The translations under genes and the position numbers were made by a program. The notes under the pieces were generated by a model that saw nothing but the letters and a program-made list of their open reading frames with translations, had not been told where the DNA came from and ran no database searches. Source: Siderastrea siderea (Eukaryota > Cnidaria > Anthozoa > Scleractinia > Rhizangiidae). Taken from it: 64,000 nucleotides of DNA. The DNA is taken from positions 57,453,665-57,517,664 of the forward strand of contig OZ034967.1 in assembly GCA_964030785.1 (NCBI GenBank). Reading direction: 5' to 3'. Each line of letters begins with the position of its first letter. Position 1 is the stretch's first letter. This document shows, one piece after another, positions 12,601 through 22,931 of this stretch.

Positions 12601-15600
12601 TCCGCGTTTATTCGAGATGAGCATATTAAATCAGGATTATGTGTCGTAACTGCACACTAGTTCTCTTCCTACCATTTTATTTAAATTTATCCACAGATAA
12701 ATCAAACCTAAACATCCTTTTACAATTATACTTCTAACTAAAACAGATGAAACAAGCGACGCATCAGGTATCGTCTCAATCTATTTTCAATCAAGGTAAC
12801 CTTTCTGCGGGCTTGTTCATCAAGCGAGGATCATCTCGAGGGTTCTCCAGCGTTTCTCCAGCAGTGAACTGATAGTGCAGGAAGCTCGATACCGCCTTGT
12901 TCCAAATTGCTTGCACAGTACGTTTGCCGTTGAGCAGTTGCCGATACACTTCCTACGTGTTTCACGGAGAAATGTAACGTCGAGAAGAGTTCAATCACTG
13001 TTCCTGTCAGTGATGTTTTTTGCGAAATGACTTGCCAGATTCACTGAGATAATACAAATTTGATGACATTGTTCCACATTTTTTAACGTTTTTGTTGAAA
13101 TTTGGTTCTTAATTCAATAAACTTCCAGTACTGACAATAAAAAAATAAATGGCTGAAAAATGCACTTAATAAATAAACGCCGGGTCTTCGAGGCCGAGTT
13201 TTAAATAAACGCCACCGGCGTTTAATCGGGAAAATACGGTAATTACTCAGGCCAATCACAACATTAAAAAGGAGCTAACACAACTCGAAGCAATTAGTGA
13301 GCATCTAAAATCAATCTCGGGAAAGAGCATACGAACAAGACACGATTTGTTTTGTTCTTACTTTTTGAGTGATTGAGAAAGTGTGGCGAGTTTTCAACCA
13401 ATCACAAACCGCAGTAAAACAAACCAAAACAAACGCAAAGTACTCTTTAGACTCAGTTGAAATCTATTCGGGAAGTTTAAGCACACCACGTTAGACCCTT
13501 TTTTTTATCGAGTTCTATAAATAGACGAAGCCTCCGATTCGTCAAGAGTTCAATTTATTTGTTTCCGTTTTCTTTTGTTTCCAAACAATATTGCATACTG
13601 GAAGAGGGAGGGAACACGATTGTTCAGAAACTGATCATGGCCAACAAAGTGATAGAGGTTGTAGAGAACTAAAACGGTGGTAAAATGAAAATGAAGGCAA
13701 TGACGATGGCTGTGGGCACCAAACAATCTAATAAAAAAAGGGTCGGGTCAAGGGTCGAGTGGAGATCAAATAAAGCCTCGCATAGCCATACTTGATTCGA
13801 TTTATAAGGCCCGTAGAAAGTCTACAATATTAGCTTTTCGTTATTACCTTATTGGGGTTTTGATCGCTGTTTCTCAACAACAGAGAATGAGTTACCAACA
13901 AGTGTCATACCAACTACAGGAGAACAGGAGTCCACTGCTTCACCATCTGCATCTCCACCAAGGATTCTTGAAGTAAAGGTACTTCTCTATTCCTCATGGC
14001 TTGGCCAGTAAACGTAGGTTACGAAACTCAGCAGGGGACAACAGAAAGAAAAACGATAATTTTTCGTGATTAGTCAACTAGAACGAAAAAACAAGAAACC
14101 TTAAAAGTTTTTATGGTTTCAACCTTTCTTTCTAAGGGGACATGAGTCATGTGACCACCAAGTGGTTGCTAGAAGATATCCCTTTCCACTTTGAGCAACT
14201 TAAAAGATTTGACAGTAATATAGTGGACTGCGTGGTGAATCATTTGTTTTTATCCCTAAAGTCCGTGTTGTTCTCTTCAACCCTCTTTGCAAGAAAATTG
14301 TTATGCATGCGTGTAGCATTTATGAATTTGCAAGCTGTGTAATTAACTGTGAATACAATTGTAACCTTATCATGATTGCTGGACATTTAATCTAGTGGGT
14401 GAAAAGTCAGTTTTGTAATACTTTGGTCTACCTCTGTGACTGTCGCGCACTCGCTGTGTTGTAAAATTTTAGCATGATTATTATATAATTTACGTTATAC
14501 TTCCGCATACAAAATCTGGGCTCGTGTTTGGTTCGTGACTTGGAACACATTTCATTACAAAATGATTGCCGTTGTCCTTCACGTGTACATTTTCAAGAAG
14601 GTAATATCCCATTCTCGAAAAAAAAGAGTCACCTTTTTAGAGTAATAAATCAAAAGAAGAAGCCCTAAGGAGCCCTCGACGTGGAATTCGGAGACTTCAG
14701 AGCAAAGAAATCGTTCTTCGAGGGCAGACTTCTGCTGTGCCAAAGCGAAGAAATATCTGCAAAGGTCACTCGAGTTGCTGACTTAGTAGGAATTGTTCAA
14801 GCGCTTCTGGGAACCCGCAGTAAAGTAAATTAGCTAGTTTAAATGTTAGTTTACACCAAAATATTTCTAATTCATCGATTCTTCACAATACCTTATAGCT
14901 TTTGCGATCTAAACAAACACGAATTCTCTATTGTTCTCTATTGTGGTCTAATTTCACCTGCTTGAGCACATGAAGAAAACCACTGCGTAAATTTTCAAAC
15001 TTTTAACGCAGTTGTTGTTTTGGCCAATTCTTCTTTGGCAATCAGTATGTCTTATTCAATCTACTTATCAGTGTATTCACGACTTCGCTCACAGAGCCCT
15101 TTGTTTAATGACTTCCATTTTCTTTTCGCTGTCAGCTGTTCTTTACGGGGAAGCTGCTTTCTTTGGACATGGAGAAGATTCTGGCTCTGGTCAAGAAGGA
15201 AGTATCCAGATTTCTAAGTGTAAGTAATGCAGATGTCTCTTCGCGCCATATTTAATTTATTTTTTTTCTTTTACTTATTGAGCGCCCGTTCGTTGGAGGA
15301 CAAATAATCAACAAGGCTCATAAAGCTGAGCTTGTTATAATTCCCTCGTATCTAACAAGCGTGAGTTGTTTTTGTTTCTTTGTTTGTTTGTTTGTATTTT
15401 TTTTTTCAAAAAAAGCTGATCTTTGGTGATCATTGCTTATTTTTATTTTAGGTCAAAACGTTTGCAGTGAAAACTTTTAAACACCGCGGCACTTGATATG
15501 GCATCCAATTTCCTGATAAGGCAAAACATCAGGCTTATTTGTAGCCTGCGTCGCAGACGTAATATAACGCTGGTGTACAAGGTTAAATTTCGTCTGCGAC

Positions 15601-17655
15601 GTAGCCTAGTTTATTTGATGATATCCCGTTCACCATGTGAAAAAATGAGAAAGCTAGAAATTTGATATTAAATATTTTTCTGTCAAACTTTGCAGACCAA
15701 TGTTGTCATTGAGAAGAAATCTGAGATATTTGAAACCGAGAATGGAGCACAGGTAATTACTAAGCATGCATTATAATCACGTTGTCATTTCCGTTTATAT
15801 AATAATAGAAACGTTATGTTGATCAATTGATGAGGCTGATTCCTTTGCGCAGGTCGTCCTTTTCTTGAATGCTGCAGACGTTGACAAAACCCGCCTACAA
15901 AGACTCTTGAGCGAGGGAGTTGAAATAGAATATCACGGAAGAAAGGTATTAGAAGCAACAACATTTAGAAACAATCTCCATCCTTTACTGTAAAATTCCG
16001 AAAATACCCCACCCACACCACCCACCCGGGCGCAGAAATTCCATACTGATGACGTGACACTACCCAGATCTTGGTAATGCTTCTGATTGAAGAAAATTCT
16101 AATCAATCAGAAGCGCTACCAAGATCTGGTTAGAGACACGTAATCAGTATGGAATTTCTGCACTGGTCACTCAGACGTCGTTTTGCGAAGGATCAAGTGG
16201 CGACCTCGTGAAACGTCGGCAGTTTTCTCAGGCTGCCAGGACGTACATTAAAACAGGTATAACCCGAAGATAAGGACGTTGAATTTTGACTTTTGTGCTT
16301 ATATTAAAGATTCAATTCTCAAACAGTGAAACAGTCTACTCGAGCTCTAAATTCAAATGCGTGCTTTGGGTTTGTTTTGTTGTAAAACATTTCTAACATA
16401 TGTAATATACTTTATCTTAGCCGTCTACTCGTCCTAACCATAGTTTTGTTTTCAGATGCGTTTTACCGGATTAATGACGACAGTTTCTTCAACCAGGACG
16501 TCTGATCCAGCCAAAGATGAAGGGAATTTGAAAGAGCAAGAGGGCGCTGACGAGTTGCCATGGAAACTTCCGACTTTTATAGCTGTGCCAACTCTGGTTG
16601 TCCTTAGTAAGTAATATAATTCCGGAGAATATTAAACAACTTAACATGCGTTTCAGAAAGTTTTCCGTAATAAATCATTGGAAAGGTTATCTACCTTTTT
16701 GAAATTTGATTTAACTCTTTAAGCCCCAAAATAAGCATACATTTTCTCCTCACTGTTCTTCACATATTTCGTATGGTACTAATTGGGAGAATTTGCATTA
16801 AAATCAAGATATCTTTTCTTTGATGATCATTTCTTCCATTATCATGACCAGTACATTTGATCAAGTAGTTGTAATGTGAGGAGAAATGAGATGCTTGTCA
16901 CTTTAATAGTCCACTTTCGAGTTCACCAAGTCCGCTGGAAAAATAAGGCAAAAGACGCATTTTTACAGGGTCGGTCTCAAACTGAAGTAAAATATTCAAG
17001 ATACCAATGAGAAAAAATTATTCACAACTCTGTGTAATGTTTTATTTGTTCCTGTTGTTTTGTTTGTTTGTTTGTTTGTTTGTTTGTTTTGCTCATTTTA
17101 CTTCAGCTTTAGACTAACCTGCTGTAAAAATGCGTCTTTATTATTTTTTATTCAGCGGTATTGGTGAGTTTGCAACTGGACTACTCAAATTTATTGTCAG
17201 TTATAGGTATTGTAGGCGTGGTCATTTTCTGCAAGAGAAGAAAGGAGAGGAAAAACAAGCCTTCTCCTACATCAGCAACGACTTGTCAGTTTGATAACCT
17301 CGCTTATGTTGCCAACGAAAAGCCTCCGGATGTACAGGAGAATGCGTACGATTATTCATGTGCGGACAATATCCGTCGTCCAACACGCGGTGGTGGCCCA
17401 GGCGTGGCACCGAAGAGGAAGTGCGCTGAAGCCACGTGCGGTCCGGACGGCAGTGAATATCTCTACCCAGATTGTCACGTGTACGAAGGAGACCTGCAGA
17501 GTCAACTGTACGAATCAATTGAGCTGCAGGAACGGCTGGAGGAGCACGTGACCAATACAGCTGCCACCGAAGAGACGTATGGGCCGATATATGAGACTGT
17601 AAGTCTGCCTGCAGAAGGACCTTCTGGCATCCTAAACGAAGGCTACGATTGCTAA
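516..17655 (+). CDS. giant mosaic cell-surface receptor (CCP-EGF-novel-Ig-Ig-GCC2/3-SEA-like-TM-Tyr tail), 5' partial
   Basis: I infer 13 coding exons: 516-689, 1588-1776, 2653-4220, 4394-4535, 5160-9263, 9621-9782, 12286-12444, 13884-13978, 15136-15219, 15696-15752, 15853-15945, 16456-16606 and 17201-17655. Each has AG/GT borders and all phases agree, giving about 2,475 residues to the TAA. Seen in order are two CCP modules, an EGF module, about 1,650 residues of unrecognised ectodomain with many N-glycosylation sequons, two Ig domains, two GCC2/GCC3-type Cys-rich repeats, a possible SEA-like fold, one membrane helix followed by CKRRKERKNK, and a 145-residue tail with ten tyrosines. The protein should sit in the plasma membrane with a large ectodomain. 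Recognition or adhesion with phosphotyrosine signalling is inference. The N-terminus and signal peptide are missing. I know no named orthologue with this architecture. Confidence 0.85.
1588..1776 (+). CDS. receptor exon 2: second CCP/sushi module
   Basis: This is a 189-bp exon with phase 1 at both ends. It lies between the acceptor ending ACATAG at 1587 and a GTTGGT donor at 1777. It begins CGRLIPPERG and keeps six cysteines with the CCP core (LGCIDGF, then a W before the final FTC). The 899-bp intron before it holds nothing recognisable. Confidence 0.8.
2653..4220 (+). CDS. receptor exon 3: EGF domain plus unrecognised ectodomain
   Basis: This is a 1,568-bp exon, entered in phase 1 after CCCCAG and left in phase 0 at CAG|GTATGC. 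Residues 5-36 are a canonical six-Cys EGF (CRPNPCRHGGTC, then SCDC, then GLCEI). There is no calcium-binding Asp/Glu signature before the first Cys. The remaining roughly 485 residues are beta-rich-looking, glycosylation-rich and not recognised. An in-frame 33-bp near-repeat at 4002-4067 gives NAVSITFFFSL then TAVSITFSSEL. The reading frame stays open upstream to 2466, but the AG at 2651 and the preceding pyrimidine tract mark the exon start. Confidence 0.75.
4394..4535 (+). CDS. receptor exon 4: short ectodomain exon
   Basis: This 142-bp exon enters in phase 0 after TTTGCAG and leaves in phase 1 before GTAAAA. Its 47 residues (VFTRYFSWPITW... to AKAKFG) continue the unrecognised ectodomain and join in frame to the giant exon at 5160. 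The 624-bp intron after it shows no recognisable feature. Confidence 0.65.
5160..9263 (+). CDS. receptor exon 5: 4.1-kb exon with helical blocks, glycine zipper, furin site and two Ig domains
   Basis: One 4,104-bp exon encodes about 1,367 residues. Seen in order: an unrecognised N-terminal part; a charged heptad-like helical block at about 6233-6434; a Cys-rich patch (CEIQDCNYTCLNGC); a glycine-zipper hydrophobic segment at 6719-6826 (IGSIGGFVGTLFGGVVGG); a second Cys-rich patch ending at about 7065; a second helical block at 7072-7260; a furin-type RRKR|S at 7550-7564; two Ig domains at about 8215-8470 and 8474-8740, each with C...W...YxC; then a 170-residue possible SEA-like module. It leaves in phase 1. 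The part before the Ig domains matches no family I know. Confidence 0.8.
9621..9782 (+). CDS. receptor exon 6: GCC2/GCC3 (ephrin-receptor-like) Cys-rich repeat
   Basis: This 162-bp exon has phase 1 at both ends. It encodes CPAGSYY, then CVECPLGTYQ, then CISCG and a final NCI, which is the GCC2/GCC3 consensus (CPxGxY...CxxCPxGtYQ...CxxC). The exon after the next large intron encodes a close copy, so these are duplicated modules. They are found in SCUBE-like and other extracellular mosaic proteins. Confidence 0.85.
10192..11797. mobile_element. 1.6-kb foldback element with about 780-bp inverted arms, TTAA flanks, in receptor intron 6
   Basis: Left arm 10192 to about 10965 and right arm about 11030-11797 are near-perfect reverse complements. 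They end in GGTGTTTCGATACAG and its complement. TTAA lies at 10188-10191 and again at 11798-11801. TTAA target duplication is the habit of piggyBac and Kolobok transposons. No transposase is seen. Several mirrored ORFs inside are by-products of the palindrome. Confidence 0.8.
11828..11965. repeat. small inverted repeat in receptor intron 6
   Basis: GGCCCGGTTGTTC at 11831 is mirrored by the GAACAACC at 11958-11965, with further mirrored ATCC/GGAT runs between (ATCCAGCGGATAAATC, CACTGGATAGTGATTTATCC). This looks like a miniature inverted-repeat element or hairpin. Confidence 0.55.
12286..12444 (+). CDS. receptor exon 7: second GCC2/GCC3 Cys-rich repeat
   Basis: This 159-bp exon has phase 1 at both ends and lies between CATAG and GTAAGT. 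It encodes CPAGSHS, then CILCPLGTYQ, then CISCG and a terminal QCI. It is a close paralogue of the exon at 9621-9782, consistent with exon duplication. Confidence 0.85.
12506..13241. mobile_element. inverted-repeat element, about 735 bp, in receptor intron 7
   Basis: The ends are mirrored: CGATTAAACGCCGG at 12519 and CCGGCGTTTAATCG at 13215. The inner TIR repeats AATAAACGCCGGGTCTTC on both sides. There is no coding potential, so this is a non-autonomous (MITE-like) element. Confidence 0.75.
13884..13978 (+). CDS. receptor exon 8: Ser/Thr/Pro stalk
   Basis: This 95-bp exon enters in phase 1 and leaves in phase 0. It encodes NELPTSVIPTTGEQESTASP and more, ending PPRILEVK. The composition is a glycosylated linker. 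The final strand ILEVK begins the following SEA-like module. Confidence 0.7.
15136..15219 (+). CDS. receptor exon 9: SEA-like module, part 1
   Basis: This is an 84-bp phase-0 exon between GTCAG and GTAAGT, encoding a strand then an amphipathic helix (MEKILALVKKEVSRFLS). With the next two exons it makes a beta-alpha-beta-beta-alpha-beta pattern of about 85 residues just outside the membrane, like SEA or related ferredoxin-like folds. The fold call is inference. No GSVVV-type autocleavage site is visible. Confidence 0.65.
15540..15610. repeat. 70-bp inverted repeat in receptor intron 9
   Basis: TAGCCTGCGTCGCAGACG at the left is mirrored by CGTCTGCGACGTAGCCTA at the right. A related TAGCCTGCG...CGCAGGCTA element sits at 35280-35353, so this is a dispersed miniature family. 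Confidence 0.7.
15696..15752 (+). CDS. receptor exon 10: SEA-like module, part 2
   Basis: This 57-bp phase-0 exon lies between TTTGCAG and GTAATT and encodes TNVVIEKKSEIFETENGAQ. It supplies a beta strand of the juxtamembrane module. It is too short to be recognised alone but fits both neighbours in frame. Confidence 0.65.
15853..15945 (+). CDS. receptor exon 11: SEA-like module, part 3
   Basis: This 93-bp phase-0 exon lies between GCGCAG and GTATTA. It encodes a strand (VVLFLNA), a helix (DKTRLQRLLSEG) and a final strand (VEIEYHGRK). It joins in frame to exon 12. Confidence 0.7.
16032..16161. mobile_element. 130-bp hairpin MITE in receptor intron 11
   Basis: Arms 16032-16090 and 16100-16161 are imperfect reverse complements, with ends GCAGAAATTCCATACTGAT and its mirror and core CCAGATCTTGGTA. 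They are separated by about 9 bp. There is no coding potential. Confidence 0.8.
16456..16606 (+). CDS. receptor exon 12: juxtamembrane linker and first half of the membrane helix
   Basis: This 151-bp exon enters in phase 0 after TTTTCAG and leaves in phase 1 before GTAAGT. It encodes an acidic linker (DPAKDEGNLKEQEGADE) and then the hydrophobic run FIAVPTLVVL, completed by the last exon. Confidence 0.75.
17201..17655 (+). CDS. receptor exon 13: end of membrane helix and Tyr-rich cytoplasmic tail, stop
   Basis: The terminal exon encodes IIGIVGVVIFC, the basic stop-transfer CKRRKERKNK and a roughly 145-residue tail ending GYDC-stop. The ten tyrosines include YVAN, YDYS, YLYP, YEGD, YESI, YGPI and YETV, all plausible kinase/SH2 sites. 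YESI and YGPI are 19 residues apart, too far for a classical ITAM. Three acceptors keep the frame: 17156 (best pyrimidine tract, adds 15 codons), 17201 and 17207. I prefer 17201 because it yields one clean 21-residue helix. Confidence 0.8.
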
Positions 17656-18970
17656 GCTTTTGTTGTTACAGGTTCTCTTATTTTCTAATTAGTTTTGGTC
17701 GTTTCGTAGTCCGCGTGCCATTATGGTATTTGTTGTCGCTGTCTGTGACAGAAATTAAATTCCCTGGGGGGAAACGCCCTATAACTGGCTATATGGGGAC
17801 GCTCCACCAAAAATGAGGTTCCTTTCTGCGCTTGCTGTATACGAAAGGGTAAGAAATTTGTTATTTTAGTATTTTTAACTGCTGCCGAAACAGGAACTAA
17901 ATCTAAATAATTAAGGTTGCAAAATGTTGGCAGAAATTACAACCAAAAATTATTCGAAAACCTGAAGCCCTCGAGCGACTTAATACCCCCGCTCACAATG
18001 GCTTTTTTTTTTTCGTCTAAGCGTAAGGAAGGGGTACCATTTTGTTAAAATCAGTACACGAAACAGCAAGCGTTTGAATCTTGGGGCGGAGTCTCCCTGT
18101 TTGTGACTTTATTGAATAGCCTCACTCCCCTTCGGGAAAAACGATGGGTGGTCAGTATGATATACCCACGCCACTCTGAGGTTTCTTGAAATTTGGCGGT
18201 CTTGCCTCGCTAACTTTCAAAATATCGACAAGTAGATCTTCAGTCAGATCACTTTCGATATTCGTACTCAGTACTCTGTAATTTTCGTCATGGCCGATGG
18301 GCCCTTTAAGAGACCAAATTTAAAATTATAGACCCTCAATAGAAGTTAGCCACACGGTTAACTTACTACTTACTAATCGTATCAAGCATAGTTTAATCCT
18401 CGGACGTACGAGGAGACGCACGAGGGAGCATACAACAAGTAAGAGGGAGAATGGGTGCCTCTCACCCCTCGTCGATGTTTAACCAATTTTTACGACATGA
18501 TTTATTCGAGTAGAACCTGTAGTTTTTAGTAGCTCTTTAACCCCATTTTTACGACATGATTTATTCTTAGAACCTGTAGTTTTTAGTAGCCTTTTGTGTA
18601 TCCCTTAGACACATTTTGTGAAGGTTTTATGGTATATTAGTTGATTAAGAGCTGATGCAAAGGGCTCAACTGTTTCTTTTTTCACCTGATCACGCGGGAA
18701 ACAAGCCATGTGATTAACATCATTTATTGAAGAAGTTTCTGAGATAGAGCGAAATCTTCAAGTTCCTGTCAATTTCATCGTCGAAGAAAAGAATTCCACT
18801 GTATTATGCTAACCTGGAGCTTCACCGCGGTCAAACGAGGAAAATAAGAAAACTACTTCAAAGATAAGGGAATTATTTTCACTGTTTAAAGTTTGATACC
18901 TTATCAGTATCCTGTAGATTTACTAAAATGTTTCGTGCTTTTCTAATAAAGTTCTAAGTGTTTGAAAACG
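17656..18970 (+). other. probable 3' UTR and poly(A) signal of the receptor gene
   Basis: No coding exon follows the TAA. The first good AATAAA on this strand is at 18945-18950. The stretch includes a repeat fragment at about 18051-18150 (TTGGGGCGGAGTCTCCC), related to the one at 33690-33740. The transcript end is inferred. Confidence 0.4.
18481..18592. repeat. direct repeat, two copies, about 60-bp period
   Basis: TTTTTACGACATGATTTATTC and AGAACCTGTAGTTTTTAGTAG occur twice, at 18486 and 18545. A short tandem duplication accounts for both. Confidence 0.8.
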
Positions 18971-21900
18971 GGAACGGACTTGTCGGGCAATTTGTAAAAG
19001 TAATTTTGTTCAGGTGCGGAACATTGAAATAGCAAAGAAACTCGTTTATTTGGCTGAGAACTGAAGATATTTACACTCACCCACTATGTTATCTATCCTT
19101 GCTCATGTTTTAACTGCATCGTGAATAAATCATACAAATTGAAACGAAAATACTGCCTCAGACGTTTGACCGCGGTGGAACCTGGAACAGTTGATACGCT
19201 TCTACCTGGAGATAATGAAATTTCCCGCTGACGTAGTAAAAACGGTTTGACCAACATTTTGCGTTTTTCTCTAATGTATACCATGACTAGTGCTTGCTAA
19301 TACGAGTTTGTAATATTTAGTCTGCCGCGTGAAGGCACTTTAAAATGGAACGTAGTTCGCTAGGTAGGTTATCCTTGGAAGCCACATTGTATCGCGGCTT
19401 CTTTGGTTTGTTAGGGCTCATTATATTAAAAAAGGTGCTGGGTGAATAATTGTCATTGTTTTGTTGGATTTCAAGCTGACACTGTAGCCTGGTAACTAGC
19501 AACTGGCAACCGAGATAATCGGATTCAGTAAGAAATCTTTACAAAAGAGCTTGTTGGCTCATAGATTGACTACTATGTTACGTTTTTGTTGCAACTCAAA
19601 AATATTGGGAAATGTGAGTGCATGAATCTTGTAAATCCCATAAACACCATGTAAAATGTTAAGGGATGGGGGTAGGGGAAATAAATGTGCCCGCACGGAC
19701 TTTAAACGTTTATGAACTTCTTGATTTTCAAGCAAATCAAAGCCACCAGTGTTACTTCAGGCTCTTTATCACCGCATACCATGCTTTCGACATGGCTGGG
19801 GCTAACAGAATGTAGGCCGCGTGTCAGAGGGAACTTGGTAAATATCACCTAGTTCGCCACCAGCCTTCCAGTAGCTCAGTGATTACAGCATCGACATCCG
19901 AAGGATGTACTGAAGGGCAAGGGGTTAACTCTACACTTGCTCTAAGACGCTCATTCTGATTATGGAAGGCGCGCGAATGGCCCACGAGCGTGAATCAAAA
20001 TTGGCGGCTGTTCAACGCGCATGAATCAAAATTGCAGCTGGTTCTGCGGGAACGAGCGATTTGTTTCACTTGCAGGGCACCACTCCAGAATTATGGCGTC
20101 AACCGGTGGATTTTCACACTGGAGACCCCATAATCAGGGGCCAATGAAATCCGACTAATTTGAACGGCCGTGAATCACTTGTTCTAGCACCTTCAGTAGC
20201 GTGCGCTAAAAAATTGCTGTTTTCCTGGTTTATCTGTTTGGCGTCTTCTTCCTCTCGTTGGAAAAAAATACAGAGGACAACTACTTCAGATTTATTTTCG
20301 GCGCATGGTTGTTAAGCATGTATGGCGTAAAGCAACTTGTAAATAACTCCGTGCTTTCGTGTTTCCCATAATACAGCGCAGAACACGCGTCAAACACATG
20401 CGTCAGAAAAGAAATTTTCGCGGTTGAAAAATGTCAGCCAGAGTTGATTTCCTGCAGCAGAAACATGCGCTCGTATCGTAGACATCGATGACATGCATCG
20501 CACGCGTGAAGAAAATTAACGCGCGCTACTGATACACGAACGCACGTTTCTTCGCTCATCTCTGCACGGTAATCATTGTTTTCGTCCTTCAAAGGAAAAA
20601 ACGAACGACTTGGAGCAAGTCTAGGCCAACTCTAGTTCTATTCCCATGCTGTTGACAAAGTGAATGGATCTGAATACAGTTTGCTTAAGAAGTAAGATTA
20701 TTGTCATTAAAAAAAACCGCCGAAAACGTGGAGTCTTCGATGGCCCTGCTAGCGGTCTAATTTCGCAAGCAAAAATGCCCTTTTAAATATCAACAAAATA
20801 AGATTGGCTTCATCGAAAACTTTTTCTGTAACAAGGCTGGAGTACAGACGGATTGTTTTTAAAATAATTTTACGGGAAATAGCACTTATAACATCTCACA
20901 TTACACAAGCATTTTCTTTAAAACTGAATACCACTGAACACACCAAAACTTCTCCTTCGATAAATGTGTTTTGTCATTTGACAGCGTAAGGAAGTACGCT
21001 ACGATCTAATTCAATGTAGGGTGGAGCGGGCAATTAAACCCACATACGAGTGCAATGAGATCTCTCTTCTAAGCTTCTAAGCTTAAAGAGTTTTGCAGAA
21101 ACGCATGCTTTGTGGTCGTCCAGCATTTACATGTCGGCCGAAAAGGACAAAACCGAAAATTCTTTGTTTGCTTTTTGTTTTCTTTCTTTTTGTCTTTGTT
21201 TTTGTTTGTTTCTTCTATGCTTTGCTCTTTTGCTTACAAGTTAACGACCAAAATGATCGAAAACGCATCGAAACACGTCACTTTCATCGAACAGTTTTCG
21301 ATCGCTTTCAATCACTTATATAACGTGCACGCGTGCATGGACAGCAAAAACCGATAAAAACGCAGACAGAAGAAAAAATTTTCTTAGAACTCACCCTTGT
21401 TACGTCCCCGCTTTCAAACAAAAATGAACTGAAACGCATGCGCAAACGTGTGGGCGAGGGCTAAACTTCAAACCATAGGTCACATTAATTTTCTCTGAAA
21501 TCTCACACAAAATAATTGAATCAAACCCTTAGGAAGAGATTAAGATGTGAGTTGCACCCCTTTGTAAGATCGTGGATAGGGAGCAAACTGGACCAGAAGG
21601 AGAAGGGGAAATTTGTACCCGAAGAGTAAAAGATATAGGCAGTCAAAAGACTCTCTTACACTAATTTTTTTAAAGGATGAAGAAAACTCAAGGAGCTAGT
21701 TGCAGAACACCCTGCACTTTTCCGTGTTCAGCATGCATGTCAGGGGCGTAAGCAGGTTTTCCCTTTAGAGGGTCCTTAGTGAGGACTGGTAGGCACCACA
21801 GTTTCACCACACGATAAATTGCCATTGAAGGCCTATTATTTTGTACGGTAGTCACCCGGTGGCTTATCACTGAACTGACAACTTAGCGCAAAAAGCATGA

Positions 21901-22110
21901 CTGGTTTTTCGTGATACATGTACATAACCAAGTAAAAATCAACCGATAATATCGACGTCATTTGAATTTATTGTCAATTTTGTCGTTGATTTTTGCTCGC
22001 ATTTTCACTGTGAACTGACAAAAATCTTCCAACGGATCTACATCCTTTCAGCTATCGGTTATTGCATTTACATAAACTAAGCTGGATTTCAATTTTCAAT
22101 TCTAAAGTAA
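18971..22110. other. intergenic, no gene seen
   Basis: I see no exon with supporting splice sites. Present are a CCGCGGTCAAAC / GTTTGACCGCGG inverted pair (18823-18837 and 19167-19180), a tRNA-like promoter relic at 19871 and T-rich low-complexity DNA near 21165-21230. Confidence 0.5.
19871..19935 (+). repeat. tRNA-like A-box relic, probable SINE head
   Basis: GTAGCTCAGTGATTACAGCATC resembles a tRNA 5' half with an A box. The B-box region (GGGGTTAACTCTA) is degraded and the cloverleaf cannot be closed. This is a SINE or tRNA relic, not a working tRNA. Confidence 0.35.
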
Positions 22111-22141
22111 TTCATTCATTCATTCGTTCGTTCATTCATTA
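22111..22141. repeat. (ATTC)n microsatellite
   Basis: ATTC units run from 22111 to 22141, interrupted by two GTTC variants. Confidence 0.85.
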
Positions 22142-22439
22142 AAGTAATTAATTCGGATTTAAAATTTGTAGCTAGCGTTTTTCAGCATCAGCTAGTAGTT
22201 TTAAAGACAACATTATTTGCTCAAACATTTTCCAAGCATAAAAAACAAAAAACTCCATAACATAACAACCCATTTCTGTGCAGTATATAGTCAACAGTTT
22301 TACATGTGCAGCAGTTCAAAAAGACGAAGTTGAAGGGAAAGAACCTTAGTTAATTTTTAAATATTAATATGATTGATTAAAGGGACCAGTACTCCACATA
22401 GTATTCTTCAATCATAAAAATCAGGTTTCAATTATTGAA

Positions 22440-22603
22440 CAAATACATTCCATTTGGTCGTGCGTGTGTACGCTGGTAACGCACAGATGACGTCAAAACG
22501 TTTTAAGAACTGATGTTCCTACTGCGTTTCGCCTTCTGTGATGTGTCTTCCACGTTTCCACGTCATATGTACGTCATCAGAGTACGCACACACGGCCAAA
22601 TGG
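22440..22603. mobile_element. 164-bp MITE with 31-bp inverted ends
   Basis: The left end AAATACATTCCATTTGGTC with GTGCGTGTGTAC is mirrored by GTACGCACACACGGCC with AAATGGAAT. The interior holds a TGACGTCA site. There is no coding content. Confidence 0.75.
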
Positions 22604-22910
22604 AATCTATTTGTTTTATATATAGTTTTGATATCGGTTATCCCGCACAAAGTGCAGATCTGCGCGCGCAGAACATTTGCGGCTCATTAGGTCATTCGTG
22701 CGTTTGTACTTTAATCACAAACTTCCTAGAACAAACTTCCGTTGTATAATTTAACCCTATTTTGCCTGGGCTGTTTTTTTATATAGTTTCCTGAACCTAG
22801 ATCTCGAAAAGTATTAGCGCTCTTGTCATGAAACTTGGCACGTGTTTGTAGCACGTCATTAGCTTAAAAGATTGGGCTTATGCTTATGATGTGTCAATTA
22901 TGACGTGCCA

Positions 22911-22931
22911 TGACGTCACAATGACGTCAAA
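22911..22931. promoter_or_regulatory. two TGACGTCA (CRE-type) octamers 11 bp apart
   Basis: TGACGTCA occurs at 22912-22919 and again at 22923-22930. A third copy is at 22488 inside the neighbouring MITE. The octamer is the CREB/ATF consensus. No promoter is otherwise evident, so function is unproven. Confidence 0.35.

Noticed and set aside
15452..15510. Extra receptor exon starting GTCAAAACG after a TTTTAG acceptor
   Set aside because: The frame needed hits a TGA within 15 codons, and exons 9 and 10 already join in phase 0.
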